Shown here: positions 12,355-24,817 of the stretch, in pieces
Layout of the letters: each line of letters opens with the position of its first letter
Position numbering within the stretch: the first letter of the stretch is position 1
Assembly (NCBI GenBank): GCA_948567375.1
Contig: OX419761.1
Coordinates: forward strand, 59,956,501-60,020,500
Source of the DNA: Lunularia cruciata
Taxonomy: Eukaryota; Streptophyta; Marchantiopsida; Lunulariales; Lunulariaceae
DNA length: 64,000 bases
Direction: 5' to 3'
Made by a program: the position numbers and the translations under genes
Notes under the pieces: generated by a model
Database searches by the model: none
Told to the model about the DNA's origin: nothing
Seen by the model: the letters and a program-made list of their open reading frames with translations, nothing else

Positions 12355-12983
12355 GATCACCCTATGGCAGATGGTTTAGCAAAGAGAGTGGTTCAGATAG
12401 TGAAGAGAGGATTGTGAAAGTATGGTTTGCAAAGAGGCCACTTAGGAGATTAGGATCTCTAGTTACCTTGGTTGGCCTTGGGCTATCGATTCAGCCGGCA
12501 AGCCTCCTTAGCATCCTTCTCTCCTTACTTTCTACTCTATGGATGAGATCCAGATTTACCTATAGCCATTTGTCAAGATGCTACTATAGTGTTGGACTTG
12601 GATGATCCAAATGTATAGATGACCACATGTTCTCAACGGGTAGAGATCTTTTGGAAAGTGATGCCAATGGCCTTTGAGAACTTGGCGGTTGCTCAACATA
12701 AGGATACCTTATGCTATGCTACCATTCAAGGAGGAAGTTATAGACCCTTGATCCGTTGATTTCATCCAGGTGACTATGTATATCTACAACATACAGCACC
12801 AACAACACACTTGATGTTTCTATCTTGAGAGTATGCAAGGTTTTTCCATCTGGAGTCCTTGTGTTGGAAGGACGTGATGGTGTTGTTTGGAAGGATCATG
12901 TGTGCAATTGTGCACCATGCCACCTCCCAAATATTGATAGTACTATGGACCCAAGCTTGGCACTTGTATGTGTAGGCTTGTGG

Positions 12984-13118
12984 TGTTTGTTTTGCGGCTC
13001 TTATGGTGGAGCTGCTACTATATTAGTGTGTAATAGTTGTTAGAGAGGATGCCATATGGCATGTATGACTCCTCCCCTCATGATGGTTCCTCAAGGACAA
13101 TAGTTATGTCCTAGATGT
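12984..13118 (+). pseudogene. PHD finger downstream of integrase (decayed)
   Basis: In the frame that follows the integrase C-terminal segment, the spacing C-x2-C, C-x2-C, H-x2-C, C-x2-C is complete. CLFC is at 12984-12995, CNSC just before 13042, then HMAC, and CPRC at 13107-13118. The -TPPL- and VP.GQ residues between the last two pairs are typical of PHD fingers. Two in-frame TAG codons interrupt it: 13042-13044, right after CNSC, and 13101-13103, where the conserved Trp before the last Cys pair is expected. PHD fingers read histone H3 tails, so here one may have had the targeting role that a chromodomain has in other Ty3/gypsy elements. That role is inference. Confidence 0.7.
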
Positions 13119-14151
13119 ACCTAACATATAGCTAGTTCATCTTTTATATAGTATAGATTGTAGATATGCAACTAGTGATGGGGCTTGATAGCTCCCAGCC
13201 TCCTGATCTTTTGCCCACCATAGGGTATACCATATACTTGGAGTAGATGGCTATTTGGAGTTAGAGGGACCTAACCGCCAACTAGAGAGTGATTGTGACA
13301 CTTTAGAGTCCATGTATGGCTTATGTGTGAGTTATGCTTCTATAGTGGGTGGTATTGATAATGATGTATGTTATGTAGCAACGTATATATGCACAATAGC
13401 TATCACGCCATTTGTAGCTTTTCACCTAGATTGCTCGGAATTTGGAGTAATAGTGTTGGTAGTCATGAGTATTTTGGTAGTTACTCATAGACTACTTGTT
13501 GACGGTCAGATTTTATGTTCAAAATATTGACTACATGGTGGAGCCCACCATCACTTAGCACTATTTGCACCGTCAAATGTACCTTCAACAGAATCATTGG
13601 GATTGGAGACCAAGGGGTATACTTTTGAAGTGCAACTCCAGAGAGCTCACTTCTTTGATGTTGAGACTTTGAGTTCTTGGCTATGGTGGATAGAGGCCCA
13701 CGAGCGCCACCTGGATTCTCTTAGCTAGAGTAAGTGGGGCTTGACTATAATCAATACCCAATTGTTGGTAGATTATGGAATGATAGATCAAGTACTGATC
13801 TAATTGAGTGCAATTTGAGTTGTGTAAACAAATTGATTATTGTGGCACTTTAGAGTTCATGTATGACTTATGTGTAAGTTGTGCTTCTATATTGGGTGAT
13901 GTTTACATCGATGTATGTTGTGTAGTGATGTATATACGCATGCCATTGCAAAAAAGTGACTAACAATAGGGCATGATAGCACCTGGCCTCTTGATCTTTA
14001 CACACTAGAGGGCATACCACATACTTGGAGTAAATGGCTATTTGAAGTTAAAGGGACCTAACCACCAACTAGAGTTAGAGTTTGTGTGTGACTTCTTATA
14101 TGCATTGTGCTTTTTTGGAGTATGATATTGATTATGATGTATGTTGAGCAG

Positions 14152-14153
<2 letters not shown>

Positions 14154-14206
<53 letters not shown>
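14154..14206. repeat. (TA)n microsatellite
   Basis: About 26 TA dinucleotides run without a break inside one of the direct-repeat blocks. Confidence 0.95.
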
Positions 14207-14207
<1 letters not shown>

Positions 14208-14299
14208 CAATTGTCATGACATTTGTAGTGCCAAAGCTAGGACATTGGAGTGATTATCTTAGCAGTCATAGTTATATTAGTAGTAACTCAAGTGCTACT

Positions 14300-14600
14300 C
14301 AATGGTTGCAACTATTACATTAAGGTTTTTGATTAAACCATTAGAGCTACCATTTTTGCCATCAGTATTGTCAAATGTGCCATTAAGATGGGATGACTTG
14401 GCTTTCCAAGGTCCTCCTTGGAAAGCTCCTTGGAAAGCTTGGTATACCTTGAAGTGGAGCTTTAGAGTGCTCACTTCTTTTATATTGAACTTTGAGCTCT
14501 TGGCTATGGTGGACAAAGCTAGCAAGTGCAACATGGATTCTATGTGCTAGAGTGGGTGTGTTTGGCTTGATGAGTGTAATCAATACCCATTGGCAAAATA
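14300..14600 (+). repeat. Inverted-repeat arm, left
   Basis: The reverse complement of about 15275-15575 matches this stretch. Shared strings are AGAGCTACCATTT, GAGCTCTTGGCTATGGTGGA (arm 2: GAGCTCCTAGTTATGGTGGA), GCAAGTGCAAC and TGGCTTGATGAGTG. The two arms flank the family-A LTR at 14663-15259. Confidence 0.6.
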
Positions 14601-14662
14601 GATAGAATTTAAGATTTGAGTTCTTATACTTGATTTCTTGACTTCTTCTATGTAATCAAGAA

Positions 14663-15259
14663 TGTATAATGTTTTGAGGACAGGAGAAACCCCAAGAGAA
14701 ACACAAGAGAAACATGAGGTTTCATCCCTCAATACTTTGATGTCCCAAAAGAACACTTTGTCTTTACTATATAGCAAAGAGGATCTCTCAAATGGAACCA
14801 CACCCTTGGATCAAATATATGGATTGATGATATGTCAGCAAGCTCCACGCTTACATTAGTTGTATGGATTGGCGATGTGTTGAACTTTGTCCTATTTGGT
14901 TGGTCAAATAAGTTTGACCAAAAGGAATCTTTGGAGAATCTTCCTATAGGAAGCTCACAACAACATAGGTAAGGTACCATTGGAAAGATCTTGATGAGGA
15001 AAACAAGGGGGAGAACACAACAACGTTTCTCTCAAAAGAGAAGTGAATGCTCCATTTTTTTAGGCCTAATTCATTTGTTTAGGCCTACAAAATTAACTTT
15101 GAAGTTTTCAAGGTGTTTTTGGCCTCTACTTTATAAGTGGAAGTACTCTTTTGGTGAAACCTCTATCTGATCTACTTAGACCATCATATATAACATCACT
15201 AAAGATATTACTAAACCAATTTACATCTCTAGATAATCTGTCTAGCTAATGGTATTATA
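14663..15259 (-). mobile_element. Full-length LTR, family A, reverse
   Basis: This is a 597-bp LTR matching 50134-50725 in reverse. On the minus strand it starts TATAATACC (TGTAATACC in the other copies) and ends ATTATACA. No internal region lies next to it, so it is probably a solo LTR. A target-site duplication is not clear: AGAAT occurs at both borders only if the ends are shifted by one or two bases. It lies between two inverted-repeat arms. Confidence 0.75.
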
Positions 15260-15274
15260 GAATCAAAAATCAAA

Positions 15275-15575
15275 ACTTATATCTCAAAGTGTATACACTC
15301 TCTACCAACAGACATTGATCTCCCACTCATCAAGCAAAACCCATTCTAGCATAGAGGATCTAGGTTGCACTTGCCAACTTTATCCACCATAACTAGGAGC
15401 TTGAAGGCTCAATACAAAAGAAATGAGCTCTTTGGAGCTCCACTTTGAGGTATACTATCCCTTGTGAAGCCATGGAATCTAGCTCTAATAGCACATCTGA
15501 TTGTATTGATGATGCAAATGGTAGCTTTGATGGTGTAACAAAAAAATCTAATGCAATAGATGGTTGTCATTAAGT
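15275..15575 (-). repeat. Inverted-repeat arm, right
   Basis: This is the reverse-complement partner of 14300-14600, with scattered substitutions and small indels. It probably derives from a second copy of the same 3' region in opposite orientation. Confidence 0.6.
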
Positions 15576-15579
15576 ATAG

Positions 15580-18500
15580 TCTCTAAGTTGCTACAAATAT
15601 AACTATGACCACCAAGGTAATCACTCTAGCTTCTTAACAAACTAGCTTCAACATTGAAAAGCATAACAAACTTCTTCTCTATTAATCTTTCTCAACCAAG
15701 CTATTGATGAATTACCGTTTTATTGCATTGTAATTTACACTTTTTATTACATTTTAATTTAAAAGTCAACTTAGAGATATTAGTTTATAATGAATAAGAG
15801 TCTATAGTTACTTATATTTTTGTAACTTAACTAAGATCTATCTTGCATTAACCCACTTCTTCCATGTCCTTTTGTCAATGTAAATGAACTCCTTGTCACC
15901 CTTACAAATTAATTTTGCTTTAAAAAATTTCAATTTGATTATGGAATCTATGATCAGTGTTTAATATTTGGTCTACTTCTTTTAGCTTGGTTTTCTTAGC
16001 ATAATCCATAAATTACTTCCAAGTGAACTAGTTGAGTCTTCATCAATTTTACTAGGGGTAGTAAGCATATTCAGTTGTAAAGTTATACCAAAGAATAGAT
16101 TAAAAGAGGTTACTTGCTAAAGAAATGTCAAAAATTAAAGAACTGACTTTGGATTTGAAGTTTGTAGAAACTCATGAGGGAATGTGCAAGTCTTAAAAGG
16201 CATTGCTTATCATCTAAGAAATTCAAGTGAACTATCAATAGATAAGCTTATTTGCTACCATAAATGAGCTTATTTATATGGCAGAAAAAGTTGAAAAGAA
16301 CAAAGGCTAATTCAAAATTAAGTAATCTTGTATATACAATAATCAAATGACAAGCTCCACGTTGCCAAAAAAAATTTACATTCAATGTTTCATAACACAC
16401 TTTGAGATACCTAGATTGGTTAATATCTCTCTTAAATATATCTTGTTAAACATGGAAAATTAGTTAGAGATTTAGACATTGGGTCCTGGATAGCTTTTTA
16501 GGTTTTTATTATATGAATTATGGAGAGTAAGAAATTATTTGTACTTGGTAATTTAGGTCTATATATTTTTTGTTTTTTGAGCAACCTTGATAATTTTTCA
16601 TGCAACATATAGCTTCTAATTTAGGTTTCTGTTGTCTTTCTTGAATTCAAATTATTAACTTCTTCAGATATTAATGTATTAAATAACTATTTATAGGTAA
16701 TTTATCTTTTTATACATGATTCTATTTGCTCTAGTAGCACCTAGAATCTGTCAAAATTATTTTCCTTATAAATAAAAGGAGTAGAATGAGTATGACTCTT
16801 AAGTATGTTAACCTTTCAGACATTTGGTTTGGGTGGTCATGTTCTTAGTATCTATGCAAAGCATACTAACTATTCAATCTAAAGAGACTAAGGAGAACCT
16901 TAGTTTGAGCATCTTATAGGTTGTTCATCTTTATTTCTATTGCATAAAAATTTATCCTTTCAATATAAATTAGATAGCACAAAAAATACCTTTTAAAAAC
17001 TTGGAATAAAATTGATGGAAACGGCAACAAAGCATATCTTAAAATTACTTGCAAGGATATTCTAGATTTATTTTGACAGTTCTTGGTTTAATTTGCCCAC
17101 AAAATTAATTAGAAATATTAAAGAATGAGGTAGAGAAATGAGGCAATATTATAATATTTAATTCCTTATTTCATATTTTTGTAACTTAACTCCAAACTAC
17201 ATGTTCTTAATTCGAGCTTATTAAATTCTTCTTGATACTTGTGAGGTGTGTTGGATCATTAGCATGCTACCAATATAAATGATTTTTGGAACCATGTTAA
17301 CGTATGATTGCATTTCACAGTCTACTTACGCACCATTATTACAGAATTTTTTTTTCCTAATCAAGTGAAAAGGTAGAAATCTCATTAGTCAGTCCAATCA
17401 TGATTTTGATTTTAAATATAACTAAGCGTTTGTTGAATGTTACCTCTCATGAAGCTTATACAACGTTGGTTTCAAAACTGATTAAAAGTATTAACTCTTT
17501 TGTAAAACGGATGAATATATAACTATGATCCCTGCATAAAAGGTTGGAATACAAACAAATTCATGTTTAGAGACTCGATGACAAAATATTCAACATCACG
17601 AATAACGAGTCATCTGTTCATATTTGTTATTTAAAAAGGCATAATTAGTTACTTCTGAATCAGTTAGGTGTTGCTAATCTCTCTTTGTTGCCCTCTTCTC
17701 CTAATTCTCTTCACGGAAGTGCTCTAGAAGCAATCTACGATGCAGAACATGTGTATTACCAAGATATTGTGCAGAAATGAATTGAAGGAATCCACTGTTT
17801 TAATTACTCATGGGTACAAATGTCGACACAACATTAAATTAATGAAGTGTTTAATTTATGCCTACCCGAGTGATCATCAATGCGTAAGGCCCCCTAATTT
17901 AAAAAAGCCTCCGAACGGAAAACAGAAAGTCAATACCAAACAAGAGAAGCTTCGAGGGGAAATTTGATGATTATGTCCAACTAACTTTGACAATGAAACA
18001 TGGAAGCTTCATTTCTCTATGAGAAAACGCAAACAAAGAGTAGTGCAGTCCCGTGTGCTAATAAAACTGTCATGGGAAGCGGCACTGTCCAAATCCGAGG
18101 AGGGGCATTGTGTAGTTGTGCAGAGTTGAAGAAGAGGCTGTGTTGATTAGTGGAGAATTCGGTGGAGGGCATTAAGTGGCAACGAGGCCCTCGGCTACGA
18201 GAAGCACATGTGGGGAGGGTGGAGTTCGTATAGTAGTTACTTTACAAGTTGATTACCATCAGCTCCGTGGCAACTCAACCCCTTGCTGTAAATTCCTCTC
18301 TTCTCACTACTTTTTCGCCTCACTCAATTTGTCAAGCGTTTTAGTTGCTGGAGTCGATTGAATGTCTGCAGAGAGTGCAGCTGGTTTCCAAAATATTTTT
18401 TTTAGGTACATTGCGTCTATCGCTTTTGTTGCTATACTAGATTTTTGAGTCCAATTCCACCCAAGCTGCAGTTGGCAACTGGATTGTCTGTATCTTACTG

Positions 18501-18840
18501 GCATTCTCCTCAGCCATTCGTTTCTTTGTGCTGCGTGAACTTGCTTTGGCGAATCTGAACTTTTGATTGGATGTGTATAATTCTGTAGATTTTGAAGTCT
18601 GTGCCCTCGTCTATTACAATTTGTTATCTCCGAGCCACGATGTTAATTTCGAGTCAACACAAACCCGTAACAATTTTCACCTGATCTGGAAGGCTTAAAA
18701 CAACTCCGAGAGAAAAACGACAATGCATACTGACCGACCTTCTCTAAAAATATGCGTGTGTAGAAGCTGAGTAGCCGTTTACGGAAAGAGTGGATTATTA
18801 GTGCTAGGAAGAGCGTTAGGTGATCCGTGATCCGTTTATT
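15580..18840. other. AT-rich intergenic region
   Basis: From 15.6 to 17.6 kb the sequence is strongly AT-rich and shows no coding signal or clear repeat. A 75-codon frame at 17740-17967 has no recognisable motif. From about 18.1 kb the GC content rises towards the ELP6 gene, so 18.1-18.85 kb probably holds its promoter and 5' UTR. I cannot place a transcription start. Confidence 0.6.
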
Positions 18841-18853
18841 CAAATCAGCCAAA

Positions 18854-20141
18854 ATGGTGGAGGAATTGGCGGAAAGGATTGGCGTCAAAGGAGGATCCAT
18901 GGTATTGATAAAGGACTGTGTTGCGTGCAAAGGAGGGTTCATGCTGCACTATCTGCTTACGAAGCTTCTCACAGATACCAACGCTAGAGTCGTAATGCTG
19001 GGTCTCTCCGAACCCTTCTCTCACTACGCACGAATCGCCCGGAAACAGGTGAATTGAGAAATGTGGACCATCTTAGGGTGGCAACGACGTCCTGGTAATT
19101 AAGGTTTAGGGTTTTGGTGTTTCACACAACGAAGACAGACCACCCTTGTACCGAAGTTTAGAAAGTCCAGTTCATAATAACGACAAGTTGAATGATATCA
19201 CAACTATTCTTTCCGTTTTGGTATCATCAGGGTTGCAATCTGCAAACCATGCGGGACAGTGGCCGCTTTGGTTTCGTTGATCAACAACAGGTGCTGAATC
19301 CAGAAGGTAGTCCAGGTAAATGGACGTGTATTTTAGTCTTATGAATTTTTCGTGTTCTTTCTCTTTGTTGCAAATGGTTCTTCATGGTGAATAAACGAGT
19401 AACCTCTCGCAGATCCTGGTGCAAATCTGACCTCCAATTCAGAAAACCCACTATCCGGGCTGTACCTGAAAGTAAGAGAGGCAGCCAAAGTGAAGGCCTC
19501 AGATATTCATAATGAAATCGGGGAGCAGACGTGCATAATGGTCGATGATGCTTCCATACTGGATGTAATTGCTGGAGGCTCTCAAAATTTTGTTCTCGAC
19601 TTTCTGCATTATTGCAGAGCACTCAAATGTGGACAACAGGTTCGTCTGTTGTCACATTCCTGAATTTGCAGATTCCTAGGCATCTGAGTCCTGTTTCTCT
19701 CTGACTTGACATAGCTGGAGTGTCCTGGTTTAAAATAAAAGACCTTTGCTCACAGAGGTGTTCTGTAATCCTGCTTACGCATCAAGACGTCTACGAGGAG
19801 CCTCCTGATTCATACATGAACTTGGAGCTGGAGTATGCTGCCGATACCATTCTTACGGTGGAACCTTTAACTACTGGACTGGCAGCTGACGTTCATGGCC
19901 AGGTAACTCGATTCCGGAACAGGTCACTATTCGTACCTACGATAAGGCAGTTTGACCAATACTTGCATGAGATTAGATTTTTAAACGCAAATCTCGTAAT
20001 ATGTGGCAGCTCACGGTACTCCACAGAACGGGGCAACTGCAGAATCTCCATTCTGATGGGAGAACGAGATCTAGGCTTCAGAAGCATCAGTTTAGAATCA
20101 TGGAGGGTACCGTTCAATTTTTCTTGCCAGGGCAACTATGA
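18854..20141 (+). CDS. ELP6: Elongator complex protein 6 (ELP6)
   Basis: Five exons join in frame to a 250-residue protein: 18854-19048, 19231-19315, 19413-19639, 19756-19902, 20043-20141. All introns are GT-AG and short (97-182 bp). The protein has the Elp6 RecA-like fold signatures: SMVLIKDCVACKGGFMLHYL near the N-terminus, SEPFSHYARI, TCIMVDDASILDV, NFVLDFLHYC, VILLTHQDVYE, LTTGLAADVHGQ, then HQFRIMEGTVQFFLPGQL at the end. Plant ELP6 proteins are about 260 residues. Elp6 forms a ring with Elp4 and Elp5 that helps Elongator modify wobble uridines in tRNA. I chose the ATG at 18854; an in-frame GTG lies upstream at 18827. An N-terminal extension in another exon cannot be excluded. The gene looks intact. 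Confidence 0.88.
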
Positions 20142-23040
20142 GAACGTGAGACAACATTTCTTAGTTGTGTCTAATGGTGAGTCATGTAAGCATTCAATCG
20201 TTGTCAAACCAGTTGAAAGCGTCTCCAATGCCTTCGAAAAGAAGATTTTTGCAGATTCATCTGTTTGTATGGGATTCCCGCTGCTGATTTCTTTTGCAAG
20301 ATATTGGGTGCATACTGGGGTACACTTCTGATTGCTGTGTGATCCGAGGGCTATTGTAAGTTTTATTTGAACAGTGTATTATGAAATCATACTAAAGTCT
20401 AGCACGAGTCTGCAGTCTTACAAATTACAGTATTACCAGTATTGCTCAGTGTATCTATGCTTTTCATCTTTTCATAAGTCCAAAGTATGCTCAAACTTAG
20501 CTGACGTATCATGTCATACTGTGTGACAATTACAGACATGTGCAGGTATTGTACGAACTTCCAGGTTAGGAGGTTTTTCCACAGAATTGCAACAAGTTAA
20601 TCAAGGTATACCAACCTGGTAGAATCATCTCCTTTAACGTTGTTTCTTATAGTGTGCCCCAGGTGTTTCGCAATTGATTTGAATCAGTAACGTCATGCAC
20701 CTGAGTAACATCTCTATTCTCTGCATTGATTATGATGCAGATTATGTGGAGTTATGGAGTATATGAGTTCGAGTGTAACATCATGGGAGAGTTTCTGTCC
20801 TCGTTTGGTCAATCATTCGCCTCATGTACTAATCCTGAAGTGTTATAAGGTACTATGTGAGCATTCGATATCCTTAAAGGTAGAGTTCGTCCTCTCTCAA
20901 TATTTTACTCTGGTGTTACTCCATGACACTTGCTTTGAAAGGTGGTAATGGGTCCAAATATTTTATCAAGCTGCTCTTATCAACCCAGAAGTTTCATATC
21001 CATTTTGAGCCGGTTTGGTAGTATCAGTGATGCTGAGCGTGAGACGGAATGAATGAGTGCTAGTGCGAATGCAAGAAATTTTCAAGTCAAAGCATTTGTA
21101 ATGGTCGAACATTCGTCAGGTCTAGCTTTTCACAAGTTTATTCAAACAACGGTACTTATTCTAAGCTAGGGATAACTAGATAACCAGTCAATACACATCT
21201 AGTGCTTGGCTTCATACTTCATTGTTCATTCTTCGGGCTCACAAGGCGTACATCAAGTGCTGGCCAACTATTGTCTTCAGCCGAAGCTGTTTGAAGTTGA
21301 AGAGCTTTTCTTCGCTTGTTGGCATATGTTCGCTCTGGCATTGAGCAGGGGTTTCGTCTAAGCGTTAATCATTACAGTCAGTGCGTGAAGTCCTTGTGGA
21401 ACGCACAGTAACTCGAGCTAGTGCTATCAACAGCATGGATTGTTGCAAGCGCCAACCTACGTCCACATCCACACTGAAGTGAGGGTTCTGTTGCTCTAAC
21501 CTTTTGACCTTTATTTCTGTATGCGCATCATAGTCAAATAAACCTGCAAGTAGTAGCTCCACAACAGGGTGCTTCATCCATTTGAAGATGTTTGGATGAG
21601 AGATCTGCTGATAACGCAAGGCTTTGTTTAAAGTGACAACTGGGCATGCGCAGTGTCTATTGTTATGATGTGGGGAATGTAACTACCGTTCATGGCCGAA
21701 TTTTCTGTTATTACAATATATGTAAAAAATAGCCATTGCATCGTTGCATTGGAGGCACGCCCTATCTTTAATAAACGATAATTTGCTTTTCCTGTTCCTG
21801 TCCTCCAGATGATTTGACTCACCCTCATTTCGGCACGACCATGCTACAAAAGTGCGCAGTGTTAACTACGTAATTTAATCCGTTCCCTAATGAGCCATGG
21901 TCATCTGCATGGATGCTAAAGCCGCAGTGATGTCGCGGAAACAAAACTGTGTATTGTACAAGATATTACACCAGATCGACACGCTGTTCACCTTCATATA
22001 ACTAGCTGTCCGTTACACGGCAGGTTACACAACTCGGAGTATTGCTGATTGAAACTTTGGGACCAACACAGTAGGAACTTATAGGATAACAAACAAAGTC
22101 TTATGTTCCATCGTAGACTTAAGCGAGAGTCGATTGCATTTGAGCAAAGCCGGACAGTATATTTCACCAAAACCTTTCAGAGTTCTGACACCACCTATCT
22201 CAGTCAACAGAAAATTACAAAACATTCTCAAGAGAAATCTACCGTGTACGGAAGAAGCAGGCTTTTACCTCAATTCCCAGATTCAACTATGTGGTAGGCA
22301 AGTTTACACTTTATAACCGCGTATGGATCTCATCCACAATACACAGAAATCTCAAAAGTCCATCGTGAAATGAGAGTTCGATACTGTACTTCACTGGTGT
22401 CTAAGCTTTATTACCACAACTAGAGAATATGGCTATAGCAAAACGTAGCGATGATCTTGCACAATCGTAGCTATGATTCTGGAGTCAACATAAGATGCAA
22501 GTCCATCCATATAAGTTGGGAAGTCACATTCATTCGTAATGCCCACGCCCTATTTCAAACATCTTTCCTTTAACGATCTCTTACTGAGCCTGTACGCCCA
22601 TCGTGTGAGTCCTTTCATTGTTCACTCGTCGCCAAAGAAAGTAGAAAATTCAACTTTATTCCAAATATTTATTTGGATATGAAGGTGTTCTCAAAGATTG
22701 CTTCTCTGATAGCTTGGCCCAATTGTCGAATCATCGGAGTAAAGAGAAATTGTTTGAAATTTTTATCTCGGAAGGTCGCGGGCTGTCCATCCTTAGGTAT
22801 GGTGCCTGAGGATGCACCATTTCCTGTATTTCTTAGGAAGACAGAAGTTTTCACTGAGGCTGCCTGCGTATACTTACAGTACTGTATTGATGGACTCTTG
22901 ACAACGAGTATCGAGCGAGCACACAGATCGCACAGGCCGACCGTCAGATCCTTGATCGCGAACATGTTTGAGTTTGAAAAACACCCGCTCAGGTTTCGCC
23001 TTGCCGCGAATCTCATTTACGAGTTCTCACTGCTGAGTGG
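20142..23040. other. Intergenic, no gene recognised
   Basis: Base composition is near that of the genes, but I find no coherent exon chain. Opposing open frames at 22669-23074 (133 codons plus, 115 codons minus) show no known motif and lie just upstream of the histone H3 promoter. AATAAA-like signals sit near 22650 on the minus strand. The first few hundred bases are the ELP6 3' UTR. Confidence 0.5.
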
Positions 23041-23047
23041 GGAAACT

Positions 23048-23054
23048 TATATAA
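23048..23054 (+). promoter_or_regulatory. TATA box of histone H3 gene
   Basis: TATATAA lies in GC-balanced DNA about 80 bp before a good splice donor (CC/GTAAGT at 23134) that would close a short 5' UTR exon starting near 23080. The transcription start is inferred from the usual 25-30 bp spacing. Confidence 0.55.
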
Positions 23055-23133
23055 TCGTTCTCGCTGATCTATGATACTATCTGCCTGCCATTCAATCCCT
23101 CTGCGCTTACTCTTCTGAAGTTTGGAGTCTTCC

Positions 23134-23808
<675 letters not shown>

Positions 23809-24035
23809 GCTTACCTCTATGTAGACTCTATTACCAGCTCTTACTCGTAACACAGGACGTTCAAAGCAGTAGGGAATTAGATGTTTGAAATGTTACCCGA
23901 AATGAGTGGCACATCTCGTACCACTAATATCAGTGAAATATAGGCTCCCAGCAACAGTTTTGTGTACTTGGTCTGGATGGCTCCAAGCTAATTGTCTATG
24001 CTAATCATGACATTATCACCGGTCGAAACATTGTA

Positions 24036-24041
24036 AATAAA
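24036..24041 (+). terminator. Poly(A) signal of histone H3 gene
   Basis: AATAAA lies about 230 bp after the H3 stop codon. No replication-type histone stem-loop is seen between the stop and this site. Confidence 0.5.
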
Positions 24042-24364
24042 GCCAATTCTCAAGCTACACGCTGCAGAGTCCCGTTGAACGTTGTGTACTTATGGTTGTA
24101 TCTATCATCTAGCTGAGGTGGAAGTATCGATGACGCTGAAGTAGTGTCATCAATACTTTAGTATGCCATTCTAACATAAAGCTTTTCTTCACTGTAACAT
24201 GCCTTCACGTTGATGTTCTAAGGAAGATGGAGTCTGAACGAAAGGGTTGAAACACTGAATCTGAGATCAATTAATGCAATTCTAAACTAGTTCTATTTCC
24301 TCAATGCAACGAACTATAACCTCAATCAAACCCACACCCCGGTGAGAAGATTGGCACTCGTTTT

Positions 24365-24466
24365 GAAAATTAACAACTGTATCGTTTATATTCAATGAAG
24401 ATTAACAACTGTATCGTCTTTGATGTTCATTGTAAATTAACCACTGTATCGTCTGTGATGTTCAAT
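24365..24466 (+). repeat. Three-unit tandem repeat (32-36 bp)
   Basis: Three successive units share ATTAAC-ACTGTATCGT followed by TTCA-T. They lie between the H3 gene and the tRNA gene. Confidence 0.8.
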
Positions 24467-24817
24467 AGATGATAGCACGTGAATGAAAAGATTAGACTTG
24501 AAACGAAAAAATCGATTACCAGTCGCAGATTACCAACCATGAAATAATGCTTCCTCTGTTTTGTTTTGCAAAGTATTACTTGTACGAACACTTAGATGGC
24601 TGAAAATTCTCATCATAGATGAGAAGACGGGTGACATTGAAAATGCCAAGAAGCCGCAACGTCAAACCCAATTAGGAATAAAGCTGACCGTCAAGTAGCT
24701 AGTTAGCGAAAAATATTCCCATTGATCAATGAAAATTTGATGTAACAATAAAATCAAGAGCAGGGTGAAAATAAATGAGATGCGGATCTTCAATCAGGGG
24801 CGGAGATGAACGCCCAA

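Larger units (their letters stand above)
9790..13120 (+). mobile_element. Decayed Ty3/gypsy element E with PHD finger
   Basis: Plus-strand pol in order: a Gly/Leu-rich leader (9839-10054), the start of RT (about 10140-10330), the RT core (10330-10830, with YTMPTPKEIFDAIGHAK, LPFGLKNA and the catalytic YIDD near 10703) and connection (10843-11130, LGHIIYLGGLEVQQTKVEAI). RNase H follows (11158-11500), then the integrase zinc domain (H..H near 11890, CVVCDQ at 12001) and core (12004-12400). The integrase C-terminal barrel (PGDYVYLQ near 12770; PSGVLVLEGRDG near 12850) ends in a PHD-finger segment. At least ten in-frame stops, mostly at codons expected to be CAG, CGA or TGG, make it dead. Confidence 0.85.
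13125..14610 (+). repeat. Degenerate direct repeats after element E
   Basis: Blocks recur in the same orientation. The block around 13180-13420 (CTCCTGATCTTTTGCCCACC, CATACTTGGAGTA-ATGGCTATTTG, GGGACCTAACC-CCAACTAGAG) recurs at 13970-14150. The block at 13560-13780 (CTTTGA-TTCTTGGCTATGGTGGA, AATCAATACCCA) recurs at 14340-14600. This may be the element's long 3' untranslated region or tandem LTR remnants. No intact gene is present; open frames here are short. Confidence 0.6.

Noticed and set aside
14141-14323. Frame with alternating Tyr-Ile
   Set aside because: Translation of the (TA)n microsatellite.
17740-17967. 75-codon plus frame upstream of ELP6
   Set aside because: No motif, AT-rich surroundings, no splice or promoter context.
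19720-20331. A long 203-codon frame through ELP6 exons 4 and 5
   Set aside because: Splicing at 19756, 19902 and 20043 restores the known Elp6 C-terminus in another frame; the long frame after 19902 is intron read-through.
22669-23074. Opposing 115- and 133-codon frames just upstream of the H3 gene, with a TATA-like box usable in both directions
   Set aside because: No motif in either frame, an almost absent 3' UTR for the minus frame, and the TATA box fits the H3 leader exon and donor better.
23809-24035. Search for a replication-type histone 3' stem-loop
   Set aside because: None found; an AATAAA signal is present, as usual for plant histone mRNAs.
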